A stretch of DNA of 28,829 bases, taken from assembly GCA_031296345.1 (NCBI GenBank), contig JARLFW010000107.1, positions 1 to 28,829 of the forward strand. The letters run 5' to 3'. Source of the stretch: Nitrosotalea sp. Its GTDB lineage: Archaea > Thermoproteota > Nitrososphaeria > Nitrososphaerales > Nitrosopumilaceae. Position 1 is the stretch's first letter. The number at the start of each line of letters is the position of its first letter. The position numbers and the translations under genes are program-made. Below are positions 21,618 to 28,829 of this stretch, piece after piece. The notes below the pieces were generated by a model. It did not search any database and was not told the DNA's origin. It worked only from the letters and a program-made list of their open reading frames with translations.

Positions 21618-22691
21618 TCAAAATCCTACTAAAACTTTCAATGCGTCTTTTTCACCGTTTTGTATGAGCTTCTTTACCGTATCAACTGAGAAATCTGCAT
21701 CTTCAAATAGATAGTGTGACTCTTCTTTTCTTTCAATTCGTACTATTTCCTTGATGATGGCGCCTCGTTCACATGCAAGTTTATGATACTCTGATTCTAA
21801 TTCAACAAACTTTTTCTTATTTTTTTCATCAAGTGGGGTGGATTCTAAAATATCGTGCATCTTTTTTATCATCAGTAAATATCTTGAGATTACTTTGGAC
21901 ATTCGTACTGATTGATCTGTCTTGTCTGTATGCATGATGTCTCTTGCTCTATGCCATGATTCTGACATGTTACGGGGGAGTTCCTCTTGGTTATGGGGAA
22001 ATAGATTCACAATGATGACTTTTTTATCACAAATTGGAGATGCGTCTATTACTTCTCTTAGTGGGGTATTGCTCAAAAGTGTCCCATCCCATAGGTATCT
22101 GTTACCTACTTTTGTCCAAGAAATACCGTAGAATGGATATCCTGCACTTGCAAGAACATGTTCTGATGTAAAGTTATCATACTTGCTATCAAATGTGGAT
22201 GGTTTTCCATTTTGAACGTCAGTAGATGTAACAATTAGTCTGGGTCTTGATCTTTCTTTAAGCTTGGAATAGTCTACAAACCTTTCCAAAGTCTTCTTCA
22301 AAGGTGTAATGTCATACAGATATGGAGAATTGTATGTAAAATCAAGAGATGGTCTTAACCATAGGGGAAGAAATGCATTTGAATTTCCCCACATTGCAGA
22401 GTATATTGATGATGAAATCTCTCTCATCTTCTCTGAAAGAAAGTGAGGTGTTACTGTTTCTGCTAAGGTTAACCAAAACTCTTCAAGATCTTTAGCTGGA
22501 TCATCGCTTTTACTTGCGGCAATTATGGCCGAATTTATTCCTCCAATTGAAGTTCCAGCAACTACATCTAATTTTATTTTGAGTTTATGAATTGCCTTGT
22601 ATACTCCACACTCATAGGCTCCAAGAGAGCCACCTCCTTGTAAAACTAGGACGTTTTCCTCACAGTTTTTTACATTTTTTATTGTGGACAA
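21618..22691 (-). CDS. Patatin-family lipase, candidate PHA depolymerase
   Basis: 357 residues. The patatin catalytic dyad and oxyanion hole are complete: NVLVLQGGGSLGAYECGVY (oxyanion G-G-G-x-x-G), VVAGTSIGGINSA with the nucleophile Ser48, and YLWDGTLLSNTPL with the catalytic Asp202. There is no signal peptide or membrane helix, so it is intracellular. The C-terminal 100 residues are a charged helical extension (for example KKMHDILES and KLACERGAIIKEIVRIERK). Patatin-like proteins can be phospholipases, and in Haloferax mediterranei one is a granule-bound PHA depolymerase. This gene lies 2.5 kb from a PHA synthase operon, which makes PHA turnover plausible but not proven. Confidence 0.85.
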   Translation of the reverse strand: MSTIKNVKNCEENVLVLQGGGSLGAYECGVYKAIHKLKIKLDVVAGTSIGGINSAIIAASKSDDPAKDLEEFWLTLAETVTPHFLSEKMREISSSIYSAMWGNSNAFLPLWLRPSLDFTYNSPYLYDITPLKKTLERFVDYSKLKERSRPRLIVTSTDVQNGKPSTFDSKYDNFTSEHVLASAGYPFYGISWTKVGNRYLWDGTLLSNTPLREVIDASPICDKKVIIVNLFPHNQEELPRNMSESWHRARDIMHTDKTDQSVRMSKVISRYLLMIKKMHDILESTPLDEKNKKKFVELESEYHKLACERGAIIKEIVRIERKEESHYLFEDADFSVDTVKKLIQNGEKDALKVLVGF

Positions 22692-22880
22692 TTTTAATCT
22701 GTCAATTCTATTCTATCATCAGATTATGATGTTTTCTATTATTGTCATTATGGATTTATGTTGAAATTCGTAATGATTTTTGTTTTCATGGTATTACGTG
22801 GTAGCGAACATCTTTGCTAGTTCCGGCATATCCAAATTTTGAGCCTCAGTTGCCTCAAATTTCAAGTTTGATATTCTAAA

Positions 22881-23690
22881 TTATGACAAGTTTCCAGAAT
22901 TTAGAATTAAAACCATATCCCACGGGCTAATGACTTTGTCCTTTATTCTAAGAAGAGGAGATTTCATAGTCTTCATAATTTTACATGCTTCCGCGATTGT
23001 AATGTTGCCTGATACATTAATTGCCTCTTCTAGACTAAAAATGTCTGATTTCATTCCTAAAAAGTCTTGTCCATCTCTGAGGCAGTTGAACTCTCTGATT
23101 AATTTTTGTATAATTATTCTATCATTGATAAACAAAGAAGTACCTTCTAAGACAAGCTTTCTAGTATTGTTGTCGAACATTCGTTGGATGATCTGTCTTA
23201 CTGTGTCATTTTTATGAAATGTGATTATATTTTTTGGAGAAATTACAGAGATTGGGGTATTGATTTTAAACAACAAACCAACTTCAAGAATCTTTCTTAC
23301 TGAGATTATTGAATATCCTTTATACTGATTTGGTATTATTGCAAATCCTCTTCTGGTTTCTAACCATTTATCTACTAATTCTGAAAATTTAGTCTTTAAA
23401 TTCACGATTACAAGACTCTTGCTCATAACATCTCCAATCTTTGTCTTGTCCAGAAATCCAACTGTTTGATTTTTTAGAATTCCTTCTAAAACTTCAATTC
23501 CACCTATTATGCCAACTGGCTGGTCATTACTTGTAGCAACTAGGGTATCAGTTAATGTTTCAAGGTGGTGAGGAAGAAGAATTGCAGCTTCTGCCAATGT
23601 ATCCTCAACTCTGATACTTACTGCAGGCGTAGAAAATATTGATTCTGGTAAGACTTCCTCTAATGATTTATCTTTCAAAAATAAATTCAT
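22881..23690 (-). CDS. Four-CBS-domain protein
   Basis: 269 residues covering four consecutive CBS motifs, that is two Bateman modules. CBS1 starts STPAVSIRVEDTLAEAAIL, CBS2 MSKSLVIVNLKTKFSELVD, CBS3 SVISPKNIITFHKNDTVRQI and CBS4 SGNITIAEACKIMKTMKSP. Such modules bind AMP, ATP, SAM or other adenylates and regulate a partner. There is no catalytic or DNA-binding domain. It is 189 bp from the patatin gene and on the same strand as the alpha/beta hydrolase, and may report energy state to a neighbour. No partner is fused. Cytoplasmic. Confidence 0.85.
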   Translation of the reverse strand: MNLFLKDKSLEEVLPESIFSTPAVSIRVEDTLAEAAILLPHHLETLTDTLVATSNDQPVGIIGGIEVLEGILKNQTVGFLDKTKIGDVMSKSLVIVNLKTKFSELVDKWLETRRGFAIIPNQYKGYSIISVRKILEVGLLFKINTPISVISPKNIITFHKNDTVRQIIQRMFDNNTRKLVLEGTSLFINDRIIIQKLIREFNCLRDGQDFLGMKSDIFSLEEAINVSGNITIAEACKIMKTMKSPLLRIKDKVISPWDMVLILNSGNLS

Positions 23691-23807
23691 AACGATTGAT
23701 TTTCCCTCTCTTGTAAAATACTGTTATTCATATCTATATTTCTGAGATTATCCTTATTTACATTGATTGTGATTCTCATGATTGATTTTATTATATGGGG
23801 CAATTTG

Positions 23808-24593
23808 TTATGAAAGAAACTTGATCACCAACTCTGAGAGTTTCTCTGGGGCTTCAACATATGGGGAATGCCCGCATCCTTCCATTGGGATAAATTTACA
23901 GTTATTAATAGACAAAACAAATTGTTGTGAATATTCAAAGGGTATGAGATTATCTTCTTTTCCCCAGATTAACATGGTAGGAACTATGATCTTTTCTAGT
24001 TTATCATAAATATCTGGCGCATTTTTTAGTCCCAGAAGTGTTGATAGAAATGCCATCTTTGCGTTTGGTCTAGACATGTTGGTGATAAACCTCTCAATTG
24101 ATACCTCTGATACCTGCTTGCCAGGACCTATCATCATCTGATATGCATTCTTTACAGCTTCTTTAGATGGATATAGTGCAGCCATGGTATACGCATCAAG
24201 TGTGGGAGTAGATTTTCTCATTATTCCTGCAGGAGAAATCAAAATAATCTTCTTTATAGTTGGGAGTTGGGTTGCCGCACATTCAATTACTACTTGGCCA
24301 CCAAGCGAAGTTCCTATCATGACTGTATTTTTAATTCCTACCGCCTCCATGAAATCAAAAACAAATTTTACAAAATATTCCGGGGTATAATCTGCAGTAG
24401 GCTTGTCGCTTTGCCCATATCCTATCATATCTGGAACATATAGATGAAATTTTTTAGCCAAAAATGGCATGACATTGCTCCATCTTTCCGCATACCCGCC
24501 TAGCCCATGTAGTAACAGGATATTCTGATCGGATTTACCATCTTCCAAATATCTTATTTTATTTCTATTTATTGTGACAAACTTTTCATCCAT
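23808..24593 (-). CDS. Alpha/beta hydrolase (MhpC-like)
   Basis: 261 residues. The fold and triad are complete: LLLHGLGGYAERWS (oxyanion loop HGLGG), TVMIGTSLGGQVV (nucleophile Ser96), TMLIWGKEDNLIPFEYS (Asp214) and GCGHSPYVEAPE (His242). The MIGYGQSDKP and PDM blocks are typical of the MhpC/epoxide-hydrolase side of the family. No signal peptide. It lies 91 bp downstream of the phasin-like gene at 24685-25131 on the same strand. A role in lipid or PHA-oligomer hydrolysis is possible from position only. Confidence 0.87.
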   Translation of the reverse strand: MDEKFVTINRNKIRYLEDGKSDQNILLLHGLGGYAERWSNVMPFLAKKFHLYVPDMIGYGQSDKPTADYTPEYFVKFVFDFMEAVGIKNTVMIGTSLGGQVVIECAATQLPTIKKIILISPAGIMRKSTPTLDAYTMAALYPSKEAVKNAYQMMIGPGKQVSEVSIERFITNMSRPNAKMAFLSTLLGLKNAPDIYDKLEKIIVPTMLIWGKEDNLIPFEYSQQFVLSINNCKFIPMEGCGHSPYVEAPEKLSELVIKFLS

Positions 24594-24684
24594 TCCTTAT
24601 TTTTGAGTTTTATAAGCAAAATAAAGTTTGTTGGTACTAGTTATGACTATTTGATAAGAACAATTCACAAAAAAGATCTAGCGA

Positions 24685-25131
24685 TCAGCTTTTCTTAGGT
24701 ATGAGGGCAGAAGTGTATTCTAACATCTTGGCATATTCTGACAACATTAATTTTACATAATTATCATATGTCTTCATACCAGATATGGTACTTGTAACAA
24801 ATGTTTTCTGAAAATTGTTTGCCATGTCTATGTCTAAGATCGTATACTTTGTCAAGACTTTGAGATATTTATCAAAACCCTCTATGGCCTTGTGATCTAC
24901 TCCCATCTTATCGAGCAACTCCTTTTCTGCGATATAACAGGTTCCAAAAAAGTCTCTGGCAATACGCAGGTATTCTTCCTGTATGTTGGCAAAACTTTCA
25001 ATAAATGAAGGAAGTAGGCTCTCAACTTTCATTATTACTTGATTTGTATTATCTCTCATTACGTCGCATACTGATAGTACTGGGACTTCCTCTCTCTTAT
25101 TTTCTTGAGATTCTGTCTTACTCATTGTCAT
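24685..25131 (-). CDS. Helical protein divergent from phaE, candidate phasin
   Basis: 148 residues, mostly helix, with no membrane segment. Helices such as ESLLPSFIESFANIQEEYLRI, GFDKYLKVLTKYTILDIDMA and YVKLMLSEYAKMLEYTSALI are amphipathic and rich in Phe, Tyr and Leu, as in phasins and PHA-synthase subunits. ATG at 25131 and at 25125 are both possible. It is divergent from phaE with only 53 bp between them, sharing an AT-rich element. The gene is probably part of the PHA granule system, but that rests on position and composition. Confidence 0.5.
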   Translation of the reverse strand: MTMSKTESQENKREEVPVLSVCDVMRDNTNQVIMKVESLLPSFIESFANIQEEYLRIARDFFGTCYIAEKELLDKMGVDHKAIEGFDKYLKVLTKYTILDIDMANNFQKTFVTSTISGMKTYDNYVKLMLSEYAKMLEYTSALIPKKS

Positions 25132-25149
25132 ACAGTTACTTGTCCGAAC

Positions 25150-25159
25150 TTATTTTTAA
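25150..25159. promoter_or_regulatory. AT-rich TATA-like element shared by phaE and its divergent neighbour
   Basis: TTATTTTTAA occupies the middle of the 53-bp spacer. Its centre is about 30 nt before phaE's ATG at 25185 and about 24-30 nt before the two possible ATGs of the opposite gene (25131 and 25125). That is the distance expected for leaderless archaeal promoters on both strands. Confidence 0.4.
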
Positions 25160-25184
25160 CAATTAGCTATTTCTTTTTTGACTG

Positions 25185-25802
25185 ATGGCTGAAGCAATCT
25201 CTATATGTAGTGAAAACCATAACATTCTACCTATCATGTCCATTCCACCAGATGTAAAAAAATCACTTGCTGATTACAAGCATACCTCATTATTCTGGAC
25301 AGATTTGTTATACTTGATGTCTAACAAGCAGCAGACTATTACGGCCACTGGTCCATTTCGAAAATTTGCTATTACTGCCAAAAAACTGAGCACTGAAACA
25401 ATTGAAATGAATGAAGATATGACTGAATTTAATTCAAGACTTACTGCCTACTACAAACAGCTTGCTGATACCTGGAATGAGGCTCAAAAGGAATACACTA
25501 GAAAGGTACCCGAACTTCCAAATGATGTAGAGAATATGGATGCATCAAAGCGCATATGGATTGACATGTTTGAAAATTATTTTACAAAACTCTTTGATTC
25601 ATCTGAATTTGCTGAAAATTTCGGTAAACTTGTAACAAGTGAGCTTGAGATTGCAAAACACTGGAATAATATGACTTCGGCATTACTTGAAAGTGCCAAC
25701 ATGCCTACCAAAAAGGACATGGATGAAGTGTACCAAGAATTACACTCTTTGCGAAAAAGAGTTGCCAAACTTGAAAAAATAACTAACCCGGAAGTAACAT
25801 AA
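25185..25802 (+). CDS. phaE: Class III PHA synthase subunit PhaE
   Basis: 205 residues. PhaE partners PhaC in class III PHA synthases and activates polymerisation at the granule surface. The call rests on position, 3 bp before phaC on the same strand, on the all-helical body with a central MNEDMTEFNSRLTAYYKQLADT segment, and on the C-terminal MPTKKDMDEVYQELHSLRKR motif followed by a VAKLEKI coiled helix. That LP/MPT-x-E/D-x-D-x3-E-LH-LR-R pattern is the family signature. It is shorter than the bacterial protein (about 350 residues) and like the reduced haloarchaeal form. No catalytic residues are expected. Confidence 0.85.
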   Translation: MAEAISICSENHNILPIMSIPPDVKKSLADYKHTSLFWTDLLYLMSNKQQTITATGPFRKFAITAKKLSTETIEMNEDMTEFNSRLTAYYKQLADTWNEAQKEYTRKVPELPNDVENMDASKRIWIDMFENYFTKLFDSSEFAENFGKLVTSELEIAKHWNNMTSALLESANMPTKKDMDEVYQELHSLRKRVAKLEKITNPEVT

Positions 25803-25805
25803 AGA

Positions 25806-26879
25806 ATGACTAGCGAGATTAGGATAGATCCTAAACTATTGGCAGAATTCATTACACTAAACAAGAATATTCTAGAGGCGCCAAACCTTGCCCAGTCTCT
25901 TGAAGAAATAAATCTTGAAGTAACTCCGTATGAGGTGGTACATTCTGAAGATAAAGTTCGCTTACTTCACTTTAGTCCATTATCTGAAAAACAAATGAAG
26001 ACTCCACTTGTTATAGCTTATGCTCTAGTTAATAGATTTCATATCTTTGATATTAATCAAAAAAAGAGCTGGATAAGAAATCTGCTAACTCAGGGAGTAG
26101 ATGTTTATCTTATTGACTGGGGCACACCAACTCAAATTAATCAACATGAAGGATTTGATGACTATGTCAATGGGTATATGGATAACTGCATTGATTTTGT
26201 TAGAAAAGAATCCTCATCAGATACAATTTCGCTCCAGGGATATTGTACTGGAGGAACACTTTCTACTGTATATACATCACTTTATCCAAAGAAAATTAAA
26301 AATCTAATTCTTACATCTCCGATAATTGATGGGAGGCGCGACAGTACTGTTGTATCAAATCTTGCAAAACACATGGATGTTGACAAGTTGGTGGATACTG
26401 TAGGCAACATGCCTCCTGAGCTTATGTACTATGTGTTCTCTATTCTCAAACCTTTTGAGCAGGGTTTGGAAAAATATTTGAATTTCTTTAAAAATATTCA
26501 TGATAAAGAATATGTTGAGAATTTCATCAGGGTGGAGAAATGGATTAATGATACGCCTCCAATACCTGGAGAGCTATACAAGCAGTGGATAAAGGACGTC
26601 TATCAAGATAATCTTCTTATCAATAACAACATGTACGTAGGAGGAAAACAAGTTTCTCTGAAGAATATTTCAGTACCTCTTCTTACTCAAGTTGCTGTCG
26701 GAGATCACCTTGTATCTCCTGAATGTAGCATGCCTATTCATTATGCAGTATCTAGTGAAGACAAAACTCTGAAAATCTACCCTACTGGGCATGTCGGCAT
26801 GATAGCCAGTTCATTCTCTCAGAAAAAAGTCCTTCCTGAGTTTGTTCAATGGTTGTCTGAAAGATCTGAAAAAAAATAA
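25806..26879 (+). CDS. phaC: Class III polyhydroxyalkanoate synthase catalytic subunit PhaC
   Basis: 357 residues, the size of class III PhaC (355 in Allochromatium vinosum). It polymerises (R)-3-hydroxyacyl-CoA into polyester with release of CoA. The lipase-like box SLQGYCTGGTLSTVY carries the nucleophile Cys147. LTQVAVGDHLVSPE gives Asp300 and YPTGHVGMIAS gives His329, each two residues below the A. vinosum triad (149, 302, 331), so the active site is complete. VDVYLIDWGTPTQINQHEGF is another family-specific block. No signal peptide. It starts 3 bp after phaE, so the two are one operon. Source of the hydroxyacyl-CoA is not encoded here. Confidence 0.95.
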   Translation: MTSEIRIDPKLLAEFITLNKNILEAPNLAQSLEEINLEVTPYEVVHSEDKVRLLHFSPLSEKQMKTPLVIAYALVNRFHIFDINQKKSWIRNLLTQGVDVYLIDWGTPTQINQHEGFDDYVNGYMDNCIDFVRKESSSDTISLQGYCTGGTLSTVYTSLYPKKIKNLILTSPIIDGRRDSTVVSNLAKHMDVDKLVDTVGNMPPELMYYVFSILKPFEQGLEKYLNFFKNIHDKEYVENFIRVEKWINDTPPIPGELYKQWIKDVYQDNLLINNNMYVGGKQVSLKNISVPLLTQVAVGDHLVSPECSMPIHYAVSSEDKTLKIYPTGHVGMIASSFSQKKVLPEFVQWLSERSEKK

Positions 26880-26896
26880 AAAATTAAAGATTTAAT

Positions 26897-27313
26897 CTAG
26901 TTCTTGTTGGGAGTCCATGCTGAGAACCATGATTGTAGTATATTTGCATCCATAGTTGTGAATGCTTTCAAGTTATCATTGAATGTCTTGATGTTTTGTC
27001 TTGCTGCTTCCATTGCTGTTATGACTGCCTTGTTTTGTACTGATGTAGTCTTAACAATTTCCTCTGTTGCATCATTGATTGCTTTAAGGAAACTTGGTGG
27101 AAGGTTTGCATTAAGACCGCTCTTTGTTGCTGCCTCGTGCTGGAATTCAATTGCTGATTCTACTGCATTTTTGTATGATGTAGCGAATTCCTGTTGAAGG
27201 TTAGATACTGCTTGAATGTATTGTGCAATACTTTTTTCTGCTTCTTCAAAGTAACGATTCACATTCTGCTTGTATACTCCATATGCTTCTTTTGTTGTAT
27301 CTGCTTTGCTCAT
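26897..27313 (-). CDS. Phasin-like PHA-granule protein
   Basis: 138 residues, all helical, without Cys or membrane segments. YFEEAEKSIAQYIQAVSNLQ and FATSYKNAVESAIEFQHEA, then TEEIVKTTSVQNKAVITAMEA and RQNIKTFNDNLKAF, fit the long amphipathic helices of phasins. Phasins coat PHA granules and limit their size. It overlaps the upstream gene by 4 bp (ATGA) and has a strong GGAGGTG 5 nt before its ATG, so it is the second gene of an operon and well translated. It converges on phaC, 17 bp away. The specific family was not confirmed by search. Confidence 0.7.
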   Translation of the reverse strand: MSKADTTKEAYGVYKQNVNRYFEEAEKSIAQYIQAVSNLQQEFATSYKNAVESAIEFQHEAATKSGLNANLPPSFLKAINDATEEIVKTTSVQNKAVITAMEAARQNIKTFNDNLKAFTTMDANILQSWFSAWTPNKN

Positions 27314-27729
27314 TTTTTCACCTCCGGTTGTGATTTATTTTTGTAGATTGGAACTACTATTACCTGGACCAGATCATTTTCTCTGATTCCAATTGCTTCT
27401 CTTTCTGCTTCTGGTATGGAAATGCGTCCGTTACTTCCAACTGTTGTCTTAAAGGCTCCCCATGATGAAAATTGAGGTAATCCCTGTGCAAGATTAAACC
27501 AATTGAACATTGATTTTGATCCTGACTCGGCAGCAGTCTGCACAAAATCTGCATGTGCTTTGGTTGTAGTGTCAGCCATTTCTTTTAGCGCTTCAAGTGG
27601 ATTGGATTGATTATTACGGTTCATCATGTCACCAAAGGTTTTCATGAAGTCCATCTGTGCTTTACCGCTTTGTTGAATCCAGTCTCTGAACATTGCTGTT
27701 GGGTCTGGTTGGATATAGTTACCATTCAT
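27310..27729 (-). CDS. Phasin-like domain fused to a SpoVT/AbrB domain (PhaR-like candidate)
   Basis: 139 residues in two parts. Residues 1-90 are amphipathic helix with FRDWIQQSGKAQMDFMKTFG and KSMFNWFNLAQGLPQFSSWG, as in PHA-granule proteins. Residues 93-130 (TTVGSNGRISIPEAEREAIG and IRENDLVQVIVVP) are a typical AbrB/MazE swapped-hairpin DNA-binding domain. In Haloferax mediterranei the AbrB-domain protein PhaR controls PHA granule formation and its own operon. Here the helical and AbrB parts are joined. It heads the operon and diverges from the aldehyde dehydrogenase across a 55-bp spacer with a near-palindromic element that it could bind. Confidence 0.78.
   Translation of the reverse strand: MNGNYIQPDPTAMFRDWIQQSGKAQMDFMKTFGDMMNRNNQSNPLEALKEMADTTTKAHADFVQTAAESGSKSMFNWFNLAQGLPQFSSWGAFKTTVGSNGRISIPEAEREAIGIRENDLVQVIVVPIYKNKSQPEVKK
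27319..27325 (-). promoter_or_regulatory. Strong internal Shine-Dalgarno for the second phasin-like gene
   Basis: GGAGGTG on the minus strand lies 5 nt before the ATG at 27313, within the last codons of the upstream fusion gene. It allows translation of the second gene in the operon independently of coupling at the ATGA overlap. Confidence 0.8.
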
Positions 27730-27750
27730 TGGTTATAGAAACCAACCAAA

Positions 27751-27761
27751 GGTATATAACC
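27751..27761. promoter_or_regulatory. Near-palindromic TATA element between divergent PHA-regulator and dehydrogenase genes
   Basis: GGTATATAACC, within AAAGGTATATAACCTTTT, is nearly the same on both strands. Its centre is about 29 nt from the ATG of the dehydrogenase and about 27 nt from the ATG of the phasin-AbrB gene, the right distance for leaderless transcripts in both directions. A tandem repeat of a TTGG-type sequence lies on its left side (27741-27750). Confidence 0.6.
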
Positions 27762-27784
27762 TTTTGTTATTAATCTCGATTTAG

Positions 27785-28829
27785 ATGACAATTACGACAA
27801 TAAATCCAGCCACTGAAGAGGTAATTGCAGAGTATCAGGTCATAACAGAATCTGAACTTAAAAACAAAGTTGCCAAATCTCGAGAGGCCTTTACCAAGTG
27901 GAAGGTTGACCCAAAGAAAAGATCAATGTTTTTACATATTCTCTCAGCAGAACTTCGAAAAAATAAAGACGTACTTGCAAAAACAGCTACACAAGAAATG
28001 GGTAAGCCACTAAAAGAATCACTTGCCGAAGTGGAAAAATGTGCGTGGGCAATGGAATTTTATGGTGATAATGGTGAAACGTTTCTAAATACTGAAGTTG
28101 TTAATACTGATGCAAGAAAAAGTTTTATCGCTTTTGAACCAATTGGAATAATTGCAAGTATCATGCCATGGAACTTTCCATACTGGCAGGCATTAAGATT
28201 TGCAGCCCCATCGCTTATGGCTGGAAATACTATTGTTCTAAAACCTGCAAGTGTTACTATGCAGTGTGGCATTGAGATGGAACACATGTTCAGAAATGCT
28301 GGATTTCCAGAAGGAATATTCCAAACTTTGGTAAGTGATTCCAAGATGGCAGAAAAATTAATTGATTCTGATATTAATGCAGTGACATTTACTGGAAGCA
28401 ATATTGTTGGCGCAAAAGTTGCACAAAGAGCTTCTGGACAAATTAAAAAATGTGTTTTGGAATTGGGTGGCAGTGATCCATTTATTGTGTGCTCTGATGC
28501 TGATGTAGAAAAAGCCTCTACAGGTGCAGTCAAAGGAAGATTCATCAATTGTGGACAAAGCTGTATTGCATCAAAGAGATTTTTTGTAGTAAAAAATCAT
28601 GCAAAGGAATTTATCGAAAAATTTGTCCAAAAAACAGAAAAACTTGTTGTGGGAGATCCAATGTCTGATACAACTGACATGGGACCACTTGTTAATGCCG
28701 ATGGTTTACACAGAATAGAAGAAATTGTTAAAGATGCAGTAGACAAATGAGCTCAAATCCTCACAGGCGGAAAGAGACTCAAAAGTAAGGGTTATTTTTA
28801 TGCACCAACTGTTCTTGACAAGATTACTC
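27785..28829 (+). pseudogene. Aldehyde dehydrogenase (succinate-semialdehyde type) with in-frame stop, 3' end outside window
   Basis: The frame runs 321 residues to a TGA at 28748-28750 and then continues to the window end as AQILTGGKRLKSKGYFYAPT, a normal aldehyde-dehydrogenase stretch. The typical residue here is Gly (K-G-A-x-I-L-x-GG), one base from TGA (GGA). Before the stop, the NAD(P) site (MPWNFPYWQALRFAAP, FTGSNIVG), the Glu in LELGGSDPF (about residue 227) and the catalytic Cys260 in NCGQSCIASKRFF are all intact. Loss of the last third would remove oligomer and catalytic-loop parts. The opening INPATEEVIAEYQV and general sequence resemble succinate-semialdehyde dehydrogenases. Premature stop, sequencing error or readthrough all remain open. 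Confidence 0.75.

Noticed and set aside
22794..22865. 23-residue frame on the minus strand (KFEATEAQNLDMPELAKMF) after the CBS gene
   Set aside because: It reads like a helix, but it would need a TTG start, has no ribosome site, and is too short to separate from chance.
28748..28750. Selenocysteine or pyrrolysine decoding of the TGA in the dehydrogenase
   Set aside because: Pyrrolysine uses TAG, no SECIS-like hairpin is evident nearby, and the expected residue is Gly rather than Cys, so a point change or error is simpler.
1..28829. CRISPR arrays, insertion sequences, integrases or attachment sites
   Set aside because: No regularly spaced repeats, transposase motifs or tRNA-end duplications were seen by eye in either strand.

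Overview
The window looks like a chromosomal segment of an ammonia-oxidising-type archaeon (Nitrososphaerota/Thaumarchaeota, probably Nitrosopumilales). This rests on the AT-rich DNA, archaeal TATA elements about 24-30 nt upstream of start codons (leaderless genes), surface proteins ending in a PEFG-type sorting tail, many tiny CxxC zinc-ribbon proteins, standalone Lrp-type sensor domains, UspA pairs and TRAM-domain RNA-binding proteins. I cannot name the species. I see no rRNA, tRNA, CRISPR array, integrase or insertion sequence.

Layout. 1-2,802: end of an unknown gene, two cysteine-rich zinc-ribbon genes, a type II NADH dehydrogenase (1127-2512) and a small CxxC protein. 2,827-5,648: an FMN reductase, a two-finger C2H2 protein, two UspA genes and two small orphan proteins. 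5,649-6,380: a structured intergenic region with hairpins and a 17-residue Lys/Ala ORF, then a Gly-rich TRAM protein with a very strong Shine-Dalgarno. 6,552-8,845: a histidine kinase, two related small genes coupled to a SpoT-like HD protein, and a 47-residue zinc ribbon. 9,012-14,774: surface and membrane proteins, a roadblock-like protein, a TPR protein, a standalone RAM domain and a PEBP protein. 14,848-16,070: a phasin-like gene, then about 870 bp holding two overlapping small Cys-rich ORFs and an apparently decayed gene. 16,071-21,489: a PKD-repeat surface protein, a membrane protein, a PDEase-like HD protein, two more exported proteins and small acidic genes.

21,618 to the end is the functional centre: a polyhydroxyalkanoate (PHA) island. 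It contains a class III PHA synthase, phaE-phaC (25185-26879), whose PhaC has the complete Cys147/Asp300/His329 triad. Around it lie a divergent helical granule-protein candidate (24685-25131) and a convergent two-gene operon encoding a phasin-like/AbrB fusion and a second phasin-like protein (26897-27729). Beyond these are an alpha/beta hydrolase, a four-CBS protein and a patatin-family lipase that could mobilise the polymer. An aldehyde dehydrogenase gene at the right edge is interrupted by an in-frame TGA, with coding sequence resuming directly after it. The fusion operon and the dehydrogenase diverge from one 55-bp spacer with a near-palindromic TATA element at its centre.

Most distinctive points: the phasin-AbrB fusion with its symmetric promoter, the patatin beside phaEC, the interrupted dehydrogenase, the SpoT-like HD protein with altered catalytic residues, the 17-residue Lys/Ala ORF, and the decaying Cys-rich region at 15.4-15.9 kb.
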